Shown piece by piece: positions 1 to 5,402 of a stretch of DNA of 5,402 nt (positions are counted from its first letter, which is position 1; the number at the start of each line of letters is the position of its first letter). Under the pieces are notes generated by a model. The model did no database searches and was not told the DNA's origin. It was given only the letters and a program-made list of their open reading frames with translations. The stretch is from JANXVV01 sp038230975 (GTDB taxonomy: Bacteria; Planctomycetota; Phycisphaerae; Tepidisphaerales; Tepidisphaeraceae). The DNA lies in assembly GCA_038230975.1 (NCBI GenBank), contig JBBRMF010000330.1:1-5402 (forward strand), read 5' to 3'. A program made the position numbers and the translations under genes.

Positions 1-294
1 GAAATCGTGCTTGAAGAATTGGTCACGCACAACCTGTATCGAAAAACGTCACAGGTGTTCGCCGTGCTACTGCCATTCGGCACGGTCGGCGTGATGGGTG
101 ACGCCCGCAGCTACGACAGCATCATCGCCATCCGAGCCGTCGAAAGTCAGGATTTCATGACCGCCGACTGGGCCCGTATTCCCTTCGATGTGCTGGCGAC
201 GATGAGCAACCGGATCATCAACGAAGTGCGCGGCGTCAATCGCGTCGTCTACGATATCAGCAGCAAACCCCCGGCGACGATCGAGTGGGAATAA
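1..294 (+). CDS. guaA: GMP synthase (glutamine-hydrolysing), C-terminal part
   Basis: GMP synthase makes GMP from XMP, ATP and glutamine in the cytoplasm, the last step of de novo guanine nucleotide synthesis. Only the last 97 codons are present; the reading frame is open from base 1, so the amidotransferase and ATP-pyrophosphatase domains lie outside the window. What remains is the C-terminal dimerisation/XMP-binding domain. Family hallmarks are visible: LLPFGTVGVMGDARSYD near the start, SQDFMTADWARIPFDVL in the middle, NRIINEVRGVNRVVYDIS, and the near-invariant terminus SKPPATIEWE followed by TAA. The GTG at base 7 is an internal valine codon, not the start. No lesion is seen. A GNAT relic follows 10 bases downstream on the same strand. 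Identification is secure from the terminal motif. Confidence 0.97.
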   Translation, partial: EIVLEELVTHNLYRKTSQVFAVLLPFGTVGVMGDARSYDSIIAIRAVESQDFMTADWARIPFDVLATMSNRIINEVRGVNRVVYDISSKPPATIEWE

Positions 295-304
295 GCGATG
301 GACT

Positions 305-691
305 ATGGGAATTCTGATCCTCGCCTATATCGATTCTGACCGTTCCGATGTCATGGCTCTTTGGACCTTGGTGTTCAACTACACCGCGCGTCACAACGAT
401 CCGAAGACAGCGATCAGGCAAAAGCTCGCCGTTGATCGCGACTTGCTTCAAGTGGCGACATCGGGCGACCGCGTAATCGGGACGGTCATGGGTGGCTATG
501 AAGGCCATCCCGATCATCGACGGCGCGGCGTCGCCACTCAACTGGTGAAGTCCGTCGAACTCGCACTCCTTCAATGAGGCTGCATGAAGATAAATTTGCA
601 GTTGGTGGAATCAATCGCGCCGACAACCGCATTTTACCAGAAGCTCGGCTACCAGATCGAACCGCGCGTCAGCATGGGAAAACTCTTGTAA
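305..691 (+). pseudogene. GNAT family N-acetyltransferase, disrupted by in-frame TGA and internal deletion
   Basis: GNAT enzymes transfer acetyl from acetyl-CoA to amines; the substrate here is unknown. The first 90 codons (ATG 305) contain the N-terminal half (DVMALWTLVFNY, DRDLLQVATSGDRVIGTVMGGYEGH) and the acetyl-CoA loop PDHRRRGVATQLV. A TGA at 575-577 ends this frame, yet the same frame continues for 37 codons with an excellent GNAT C-terminus: GCMKINLQ, then TAFYQKLGYQIEPRVSMGKLL and TAA at 689-691. Relatives of the YpeA type commonly have Arg just before the GC(P/x)KINLQ motif, so CGA to TGA is a simple explanation. Relatives also carry about ten residues between GYxGH and PDHRRRG (strand beta-4, of the form RGWLYxLAVH); here GH joins directly to PDH. 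The two lesions together argue for a dead gene. The start codon has only a weak ribosome site. It lies 10 bases after guaA and ends 9 bases from the convergent folE. A sequencing error could explain the TGA but hardly both lesions. Confidence 0.82.
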
Positions 692-700
692 CCAAGCGTA

Positions 701-1369
701 TTACCCAATCCTGTTACCATTCGTCCCATGAATCAACGCCAACATCTCCGCGCGACTCTTCGGATCATCCTTAAAAACCCCGCGCAATGCACTCGTGACC
801 ATCGTGCTGCCATGCTTTTTCGCCCCGCGAATCGTCATGCACGTATGCGATGCCTCGATCACGCACGCCGCACCCGCCGGATTTAGTTCTTCCATCAGCG
901 CATCCGCGATCTGCACCGTCAGCCGTTCCTGCACTTGCGGACGGCGGGCGAAGCCTTCGACCAATCTTGCCAGTTTGCTCAGGCCCACCACTTTCCCCTT
1001 CGGCAAATACGCCACATGCGCCACGCCGGTGAACGGCAACAAGTGATGCTCACATAGGCTGTGGAATTCAATATCTCGGAGCAGCACCACTTCATCATAT
1101 TCCTCGGCGAACACCGTTTTCAGATGCCGCTTCGGATCATCCTGCAACCCCGCGACCAACTCACCATATGCCCGCGCCACGCGGTTTGGTGTTTTGATCA
1201 GCCCTTCGCGATCCGGATTTTCACCGATGGCAAACAGCAATTCGCGAATCGCTTTCTCGATACGCGGCACATCGACGTTCGCATCCGGCAATGAGTTCGA
1301 CCGGCGCGGTTCACTGCCATCATCTTGATTATGATCGATCGGGCGGATCGTTCCGCGGGAAATTGACAT
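701..1369 (-). CDS. folE: GTP cyclohydrolase I (FolE)
   Basis: FolE opens the guanine ring of GTP to make 7,8-dihydroneopterin triphosphate, the first step of folate/tetrahydropterin synthesis; the family forms cytoplasmic decamers. The chosen start (ATG at 1369, MSISRGTIRP) is preceded by GGAGAGGTGAC, a strong ribosome site, and gives 222 residues, the same length as the E. coli enzyme. A longer open frame to 1468 has no such support. The zinc ligands are present: Cys106 and His109 in SLCEHHLLPF, and Cys177 in ASHTCMTIRG. Other family blocks are NPDREGLIKTPNRVARAY (about 51-68), PKGKVVGLSKLARLVEGFA (about 123-141), RRPQVQERLT (142-151) and the GAKKHGSTMVTSALRG segment. The first ~30 residues are charged and variable, as usual. 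It lies downstream of the LuxR-type gene on the same strand, but a hairpin sits between them. It is the zinc-dependent FolE1 type, not FolE2. Confidence 0.96.
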   Translation of the reverse strand: MSISRGTIRPIDHNQDDGSEPRRSNSLPDANVDVPRIEKAIRELLFAIGENPDREGLIKTPNRVARAYGELVAGLQDDPKRHLKTVFAEEYDEVVLLRDIEFHSLCEHHLLPFTGVAHVAYLPKGKVVGLSKLARLVEGFARRPQVQERLTVQIADALMEELNPAGAACVIEASHTCMTIRGAKKHGSTMVTSALRGVFKDDPKSRAEMLALIHGTNGNRIG

Positions 1370-1387
1370 GTCACCTCTCCGGATCTT

Positions 1388-1412
1388 AAAAGCGGGCGGC
1401 TTGTCGCCGCCC
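1388..1412 (-). terminator. Hairpin with short T run between the LuxR-type gene and folE
   Basis: On the minus strand GGGCGGC, loop GACAA and GCCGCCC form a perfect 7-bp GC-rich stem, followed after GC by TTTT. This resembles an intrinsic terminator for the LuxR-type gene, whose stop is 65 bases upstream of the stem. The base of the stem is only 24 bases from the folE start codon and about 13 from its ribosome site. If folE is transcribed from a promoter upstream of the hairpin, the structure would instead lie in the folE leader and act as an attenuator. The T run is short, so termination would be modest. Confidence 0.5.
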
Positions 1413-1477
1413 AATTCCTTGCCCCGCACAGACTCGTCCCATGCAAAGGCGGGGGATTGTAGGCGCAACCGACGAAC

Positions 1478-2248
1478 TCAGCCACGTTTGACCCAGAGAC
1501 TCATTAATTCCGCCCGGCTATTCACTCCAAAACGCTTGTAAATTGCCTTGACATGCACATGAATCGTGTGCTTGCTCAACCCTAGTTTTGCAGCCGCCTC
1601 TTTTTCACTTTTCCCCGCGTGCAGTGCCTTCAATACTTCCAACTGGCGGGGTGGAATCGCTTTTTCGACTCGATCCGGTGAAAAATTCTGGTCATACATC
1701 GTCTGCGTGCGATGCATCAAATCCACAATTCCCAATTCCCGCTCGCCAAACGGCTTATCACCCCAGGGCCGATGAAACGCAATCCCCATCGCCCGCCCGT
1801 CTTCACCCAACCGAAAGTGAGAGTAGATGCAGTCATCCAGCCGTCCCTTGCGACGAAGTTCATTCACATTCGGCGACTGATACCAATCGTGATCATTCAC
1901 CAACTGCCGCCGCATGACCGTCACGACTTGCCCCTTGGGGCTCGTGCAAAGCGGCGTCAGCGGATCGCTCAACTGCGGGCCTTCAAAAAACGACATAAAC
2001 GCCGTCCGCTCTTTCGCATCCGTCCACCCGATATCCAGCAGCGGATTGATATGCCATTTTCGATCCGGCAAATAATCCTGAAGATCTGAAAACAGAGCCA
2101 CCTGCGCCCCGATCAATTCACAAATCCCCCGCAATAAATGTTCGGCGCGCGGCAATATCAACGGCGGTAACTCATGCACTTCCCCCGCAAGCTCCAACAT
2201 GCGGGCGACATCGTGCGAGGCAAACTGTTGAGTGTCCCTGTAAATCAT
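1478..2248 (-). CDS. LuxR-family HTH transcriptional regulator without receiver domain
   Basis: This is a predicted DNA-binding regulator of 256 residues. Residues about 199-256 are a LuxR/GerE-type helix-turn-helix: PPRQLEVLKALHAGKSEKEA, then AAKLGLSKHTIHVHVKAIYK (recognition helix around SKHTIHVHVKAIY), then RFGVNSRAEL. The N-terminal ~195 residues have no phosphoacceptor-receiver pattern and do not match the acyl-homoserine-lactone pocket. They contain blocks such as DHDWYQSPNVNELRRKGRLD, DDCIYSHFRLGEDGRAMGIA and FHRPWGDKPFGERELGIVDL. This resembles the GAF-like sensory region of stand-alone LuxR-type proteins I associate with planctomycetes and myxobacteria; the ligand is unknown. The ATG at 2248 is supported by GAGG (bases 2256-2259) seven bases upstream. 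It is divergent from the DUF1080 gene, 144 bases away, so control of that gene is a reasonable guess. TGA is used as its stop, showing that UGA is a normal stop in this genome. Confidence 0.88.
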   Translation of the reverse strand: MIYRDTQQFASHDVARMLELAGEVHELPPLILPRAEHLLRGICELIGAQVALFSDLQDYLPDRKWHINPLLDIGWTDAKERTAFMSFFEGPQLSDPLTPLCTSPKGQVVTVMRRQLVNDHDWYQSPNVNELRRKGRLDDCIYSHFRLGEDGRAMGIAFHRPWGDKPFGERELGIVDLMHRTQTMYDQNFSPDRVEKAIPPRQLEVLKALHAGKSEKEAAAKLGLSKHTIHVHVKAIYKRFGVNSRAELMSLWVKRG

Positions 2249-2325
2249 CGATCAACCTCACCGTGGTTAGGTCGGTGTAAGGTATCGAATGGAACGGGAA
2301 TTGCAAATCGCTCAACACTTCGCCC

Positions 2326-2353
2326 TTGAATTACTATTCAGTTAGAGAATAAT
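2326..2353 (+). promoter_or_regulatory. Candidate sigma-70 promoter for the DUF1080 gene
   Basis: TTGAAT (2326-2331) and AATAAT (2348-2353) are separated by 16 bases, resembling -35 and -10 boxes with two and one mismatches respectively. Transcription would start near 2360, giving a leader of roughly 33 bases to the preferred ATG at 2393. The stretch is distinctly AT-rich against its surroundings. It is a pattern match only. Confidence 0.4.
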
Positions 2354-2355
2354 TC
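2328..2355. repeat. Interrupted inverted repeat overlapping the promoter (possible operator)
   Basis: The left arm is GAATTA (2328-2333) plus TTC (2337-2339), split by CTA. The right arm is GAATAATTC (2347-2355). Once the three-base interruption is skipped, the nine-base arms are exact reverse complements across a seven-base centre. The element covers the spacer and both boxes of the candidate promoter between two divergent genes, the usual place for an operator. Whether the adjacent LuxR-type protein binds it is inference. Confidence 0.35.
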
Positions 2356-2392
2356 GCAATAGGGGTCTCCGGTGAAAACGAAAGGAATGAGT

Positions 2393-3109
2393 ATGCGTTT
2401 CAAATATCTGTTGTCGATGGCCAGTCTTGGATTTGTCGGTGCCGCGTTGTGGATGTCCGCGCCCCATGTCGTGGCCGCTCCTGCAACGCCGGCCACCAAG
2501 CCGTATGCCGAGGAAGGATTCAAATCCATCTTCAACGGCAAGAACCTCGACGGTTGGGTCTACGGCACGAAGGGCAACGGCTTAAAACAAGGCGTCGGTT
2601 ACCAGATCGACCCCGACCAGGGCATCGTCTATTCCACCGTTCATGATGGCGGTAACCTGTATACCGAAAAAGAATACGCCAACTTCGTCCTCCGCTTCGA
2701 TTTCAAACTCACCGAAAACGCCAACAACGGCATCGGCATCCGCGCCCCTCTGGAAGGCGATTCCGCCTACACCGGCATGGAAATCCAGGTGCTCGATGAC
2801 AGCGGCCCCGAATACAAAAACCTCCGGCCTGAACAATATCACGGCTCTATCTACGATGTCTTTGCCGCCGAGCGCGGCCACCAGAAGCCCGTCGGTGAAT
2901 GGAACTACGAAGAAATCTCCGCCAACGGCCGCCATATCACCATCAAACTCAACGGCGCCACCATCGTCGATGCCAACCTCGACGACGTCAAAGACGAAGC
3001 CAAACTCAAAAAACACCCCGGCCTGGCGAATGCCAAAGGCCACATCGGTTTCCTCGGCCACGGCGCTCGCGTCGAGTTCCGGAATCTGCGGGTGAAGGAA
3101 TTGGAATAA
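2393..3109 (+). CDS. Secreted DUF1080 protein (3-keto-disaccharide hydrolase domain)
   Basis: PF06439/DUF1080 proteins have a concanavalin-like beta-sandwich fold, and characterised members hydrolyse 3-keto-glycosides; they are very abundant in planctomycetes. From ATG 2393 the product has 238 residues. Residues 1-29 are a classical signal peptide: MRFKYLL, a hydrophobic stretch SMASLGFVGAALWM, and cleavage likely after SAPHVVAA. There is no lipobox and no cysteine at all. The single domain spans about 42-237: GFKSIFNGKNLDGWVYG, NNGIGIRAPL, GMEIQVLDDSG, YHGSIYDVFAAE, PVGEWNYEEI, ITIKLNGATIVDANL, and the ending GHIGFLGHGARVEFRNLRVK. AAGGAA is placed about six bases before this ATG; a GTG at 2372, with AGGGG upstream, would add seven residues and is the main alternative. 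Divergent from the LuxR-type regulator. Substrate not determinable from sequence; probably exported to the periplasm or beyond. Confidence 0.92.
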   Translation: MRFKYLLSMASLGFVGAALWMSAPHVVAAPATPATKPYAEEGFKSIFNGKNLDGWVYGTKGNGLKQGVGYQIDPDQGIVYSTVHDGGNLYTEKEYANFVLRFDFKLTENANNGIGIRAPLEGDSAYTGMEIQVLDDSGPEYKNLRPEQYHGSIYDVFAAERGHQKPVGEWNYEEISANGRHITIKLNGATIVDANLDDVKDEAKLKKHPGLANAKGHIGFLGHGARVEFRNLRVKELE

Positions 3110-3117
3110 TTCCCCAT

Positions 3118-3123
3118 TTGACA
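3118..3123 (+). promoter_or_regulatory. Perfect -35-like TTGACA upstream of the surface-protein gene
   Basis: TTGACA matches the -35 consensus exactly, nine bases after the DUF1080 stop. At 17-base spacing the -10 candidate is CAAACT, only three of six matches, so the promoter is doubtful. It would give a leader of roughly 75 bases before the ATG at 3228. Confidence 0.2.
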
Positions 3124-3227
3124 TCCTTTTGCTCGTCGATCAAACTCTTGCGATCTTCTTGGGGGGCGTGTTGCTTCGGAGCGCAACGGTCACCATGAAA
3201 TAAACTTGAATCGCAAGGGAAAATCAA

Positions 3228-3410
3228 ATGGGAACGATGCCATTTCGCGCCAAGGTCCGGTCCGGTGATCCATCTTCATTCAATGCGGCGTTCGCAATCC
3301 TCCAGTCCGCCATTGATGCAACGATTCCTCCGTCAGTCTCAATCATGCGGGGAGGGAAACGATTGCGCACCCGAAGCGCGGGTTCGCTGAAGATTGAAGG
3401 TCTTGAACCA
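3228..3410 (+). pseudogene. LEPR-like N-terminal head of the surface protein, out of frame with its body
   Basis: An open frame begins at ATG 3228 with a good ribosome site (AAGGGA, seven bases upstream). It includes a second ATG at 3345 that starts MRGGKRLRTRSAGSLKIEGL and is followed by EP. A short basic start leading to I-E-x-L-E-P closely resembles the LEPR-XLL head at the N-terminus of large planctomycete extracellular proteins, although Arg is replaced by Gln. Beyond EP (3410) this frame becomes low-complexity Ser/Pro/Ala-rich sequence to 3602, the signature of reading a GC-rich gene out of frame. The genuine protein sequence continues in the frame one base back, whose last stop (TGA 3404-3406) lies just before. 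The head and body therefore meet at about 3407-3420 with a frameshift. Residues 1-39 from ATG 3228 are unrecognised, so ATG 3345 (no clear ribosome site) may be the original start. Between 3110 and 3227 I see no gene. Confidence 0.5.
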
Positions 3411-5402
3411 CAAAAGTCGTCAATACCACCATCAACTTCGGGGCCGGAACGTTTACGATTGGGTACGATCTCGGTGCCAACGTCGACATCGTGCTGGCCG
3501 CCGGGTCGCACGTCAATTTCACCAGCGATGAACACATCGGCAGCCTCACCCTCGGCTCCGGCGCCACCGCCACGCTGGATGCCGCCAGCCGCTACACGAT
3601 GAATATCGATGGCCACCTTTCCATCGCCAGCAACGCCTTGCTCGACATCGGCAACAGCTTCGTCTACCTCAACGAAAATGCCACCTCGTTCGCCACGGTC
3701 CAGCAATACTGGATCAACGGCTTCAACCTCAACAGCCCCAACAGCATGGCCCCCGGAACCGTCGGGGACTGGACCGGACTCGGTGGGATCACGTCTTCAT
3801 TGGCCGTGGCATCCTACAACGCCTCGATCGGCGACATGGTGACTACCGTGGGAGCCTATGACGGTGCCTACGCCGCCAGCCAGGGGATGGCCGTCGGGGT
3901 CAACGCCAACACCTCCACCGGCGCATCCCCCAACCTGGCCTCCAACCAAATCCTACTACGCACCACCCTCACCGGCGACATGAACGGCGACGGCAAGGTC
4001 AACAGCTACGACATCACCCTCCTAAACACCCCCGGCTTCTACAACAAAGGCGCGGTGACCAATCAGGGTGTCCAGGTCGGTGATCTCAACGGCGACGGAA
4101 AGGTCAATAGTAAAGACGTCACGGTCTTGAACACCGCCGGCAACTTCAACAATACCCCGGTCGATGCGCCCGCCGTGCGGCCGATCCCCATCGCCGCCAC
4201 CGCCGGCAACACCTACAACGGCAACGTCGCCAAGTTCATCGCCTCGACTCCCGGCACGACCGCGAGCAACTATGTAGCCACCATCAACTGGCACGATGGC
4301 TCCGCCACGGATAGCAGCACCGGCGTCGATCCGGCGCACGCAGTGACGATTACGGCCGACACAACGAACGACACGTTCTTCGTCACCGGCACGCACAATT
4401 TCGCATATACCGCCAATCCAGCTGCGGCGACGGTGACGGTCACCTACACAAACCTCAGTGGGGCGACGCAGGTGCCGGTGACGCTGAACCAGCCGATTGC
4501 GCCGGTGGTCACCGCGTCGCCAATTACTCTAACAAAGGGCGTCCGATTGACGGGCGTCATTGCTACTTTTACGCCTGCTGGACCTGGCACTCAGGCAACC
4601 GACTATACAGTTTCACCCATCAGTTGGCCGGATGGATCAGGACCACAGAGTGCGACGATTATCGACAATGGGGACAACACTTTTTCGGTTTGGAATAGCG
4701 AAACATTCTCTGGGGCGGGTACGTTTAATGCCTATGTCACCGTACGCCACAATTCTTCAGGCCTACAAAGCTTTGCCTCTGAATCAGCTACCGTTTCTCC
4801 AGGTGATATTATCGCGCCGCCGACAACCGTACCCGACCAACCGACCGGTCTAACTGTAAACCCTATTTCTTCAACCGAACTAAGTGTTATCTGGAATCAC
4901 TTGCCAAACGCGACCGGATATGTCATCACCCGCACCGGTGGCAATACGTCCAGCCAGACTTTCACGATCAACGATCCGGCTGCCAACAGCTTTGTTGATA
5001 CCGGAACCAGTGCCTATGCTCCAGACTTGGACGCGCACACCACCTATACCTATACGGTACAAGCGAGAAATGAAGCTGGTAGTTCTCTGATTTCTTATCC
5101 TGCATCGGGTGCAACGCTAAACACAGTGCCTATCGCGCTGGACGAATTGATGGGTTACGTATCGCATAATCAACCTTTAGACCTTCCCATTCCGCCACCG
5201 GGAGGAAGACTGTATGGACTTGGCTATGATTCAGACTTTGTCAATCATGTTTCAGAGACCGCCTTTCTAGATGAATCATCACTTACTCAACCTCAGCATG
5301 GGTCCGTTTCCATCTACACGGATCCTGTGAGTGCTTCCAGGTCTATTCGGTATGTTCCGCAGCCGGGGTATGCTGGAGACGACAGCATAACCTTCATGGT
5401 CA
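3407..5402 (+). CDS. Large multidomain extracellular protein with dockerin, Ig-like and FN3 domains (partial)
   Basis: The frame is open for 665 codons and leaves the window without a stop. In order: a beta-helix/autotransporter-like passenger (3407 to about 3700; GAGTFTIGYDLGANVDIVLA, TLGSGATATLD, MNIDGHLSIASNALLDIG); a planctomycete-type link region (about 3700-3960; QQYWINGFN, GLGGITSSLAVASYN); a dockerin-like EF-hand pair (3977-4150); two Ig/PKD-like repeats (about 4181-4496 and 4508-4795) sharing a W-x-DGS motif; an FN3 domain (4832-5119; PDQPTGLTVNPISSTELSVI, YTYTVQARNEAGSS); and the start of a cadherin/VCBS-like domain (from 5120; QPQHGSVSIY, IRYVPQPGYAGDDSITFMV). Likely cell-surface or secreted adhesion or scaffold; no enzymatic motif is seen. 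There is no credible start inside this frame: the first ATG (3599) and a GTG (3491) lie mid-domain with no ribosome site. The natural start is the out-of-frame head at 3228/3345. Codon use changes near 4520. The true function is unknown. Confidence 0.8.
3977..4150 (+). repeat. Tandem dockerin-type EF-hand calcium-binding loops
   Basis: Two copies 105 bases apart encode DMNGDGKVNSYDITLLN (from 3977) and DLNGDGKVNSKDVTVLN (from 4082). Both keep the calcium-loop pattern D-x-N-x-D-G-x-V-N-x-x-D followed by a hydrophobic helix, with an NTxGxxN tail in each. This is the duplicated F-hand arrangement of dockerin type I domains. In planctomycetes such modules occur without cellulosomes, so the binding partner is unknown. 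Confidence 0.85.
4181..4795 (+). repeat. Two divergent Ig/PKD-like repeats in the surface protein
   Basis: Copy 1 (about 4181-4496) has YNGNVAKFIASTPGTTASNY, then INWHDGSA and FFVTGTHNFAY. Copy 2 (about 4508-4795) has LTGVIATFTPAGPGTQATDY, then ISWPDGSG and FSVWNSETFSG. The shared order (hydrophobic strand, PGT-A-x-x-Y, W-x-DGS, F-x-V) suggests homologous domains. Boundaries are approximate. Copy 1 uses GC-ending codons heavily and copy 2 does not. Confidence 0.6.

Noticed and set aside
574..774. 66-codon plus-strand open frame starting ATG 574
   Set aside because: It is out of frame with the well-conserved GNAT C-terminus in the same place and runs into the folE 3' end; its sequence is not protein-like.
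1370..1468. N-terminal extension of folE to the ATG at 1468
   Set aside because: The extra 33 codons cover the hairpin and resemble no FolE sequence; ATG 1369 has a strong ribosome site and gives the usual length.
2582..3124. 180-codon minus-strand open frame
   Set aside because: Antisense mirror of the DUF1080 gene, rich in Phe/Val/Asp/Gly, with no family motif; the plus-strand gene is clearly conserved.
3170..3187. Hairpin GTTGC ... GCAAC as terminator of the DUF1080 gene
   Set aside because: The stem is only 5 bp with an 8-base loop and is followed by GGTCACC, with no T run.
3405..3420. Programmed -1 frameshift signal
   Set aside because: CCACAAAAGTC does not fit the X-XXY-YYZ slippery pattern and I see no convincing stimulatory stem or upstream Shine-Dalgarno-like element; damage, deletion or sequence error is simpler.
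3224..3706. 160-codon minus-strand open frame
   Set aside because: It is Gly/Val/Asp-rich over the part antisense to the beta-rich passenger, as expected for a mirror frame of a GC-rich gene, and has no recognisable family or ribosome site. Only its last part outside the body (3224-3344) is kept as a minor question.
4022..4396. 124-codon minus-strand open frame
   Set aside because: Low-complexity Val/Gly/Arg-rich sequence antisense to the dockerin and Ig-like region of a convincing plus-strand protein.
1..5402. CRISPR arrays, tRNA/rRNA genes, insertion sequences
   Set aside because: No regularly spaced direct repeats, no cloverleaf or rRNA-like segment, and no transposase motif or terminal inverted repeat was seen on either strand.

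Overview
The window looks like chromosomal DNA of a planctomycete. The evidence is a secreted DUF1080 (3-keto-disaccharide hydrolase) protein, a LuxR-type regulator with no receiver domain, and a very long surface protein that combines a sheet-rich passenger, a dockerin-type EF-hand pair, Ig-like domains and FN3. That surface-protein style, with an LEPR-like head, is typical of Planctomycetota (perhaps Phycisphaerae/Tepidisphaerales; the class is a guess). Coding GC is high on the left (GC-ending codons dominate) and falls clearly at the far right.

Layout. Positions 1-294 (+) hold the last 97 codons of guaA (GMP synthase). A GNAT acetyltransferase relic follows at 305-691 (+). It carries an in-frame TGA and an apparent ten-residue internal deletion, and is read here as a pseudogene. 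Converging on it are folE (GTP cyclohydrolase I, 701-1369, -) and, upstream of folE on the same strand, a LuxR-type HTH regulator (1478-2248, -). The two are separated by a terminator-like hairpin. Divergent from the regulator is a secreted DUF1080 protein (2393-3109, +). The 144-base divergent spacer contains a plausible sigma-70 promoter overlapped by an interrupted inverted repeat, a possible operator for the neighbouring regulator.

From 3228 to the right edge lies a multidomain extracellular protein (+). Its likely start and LEPR-like head (3228-3410) are in a different frame from the 665-codon body (3407-5402, running off the window). The body holds a beta-rich passenger, two EF-hand/dockerin repeats, two Ig/PKD-like repeats, an FN3 domain and the start of a cadherin/VCBS-like domain. 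Codon usage switches sharply near 4520, inside the Ig-like tandem.

How the genes work together: guaA and folE are housekeeping nucleotide and pterin genes and their adjacency looks incidental. The regulator/DUF1080 pair could be a small regulated glycan-use unit, but this is inference from divergence only. I did not find a clear undescribed defence or mobile system. The most interesting features are the decayed GNAT gene and the mosaic, frame-broken surface protein.
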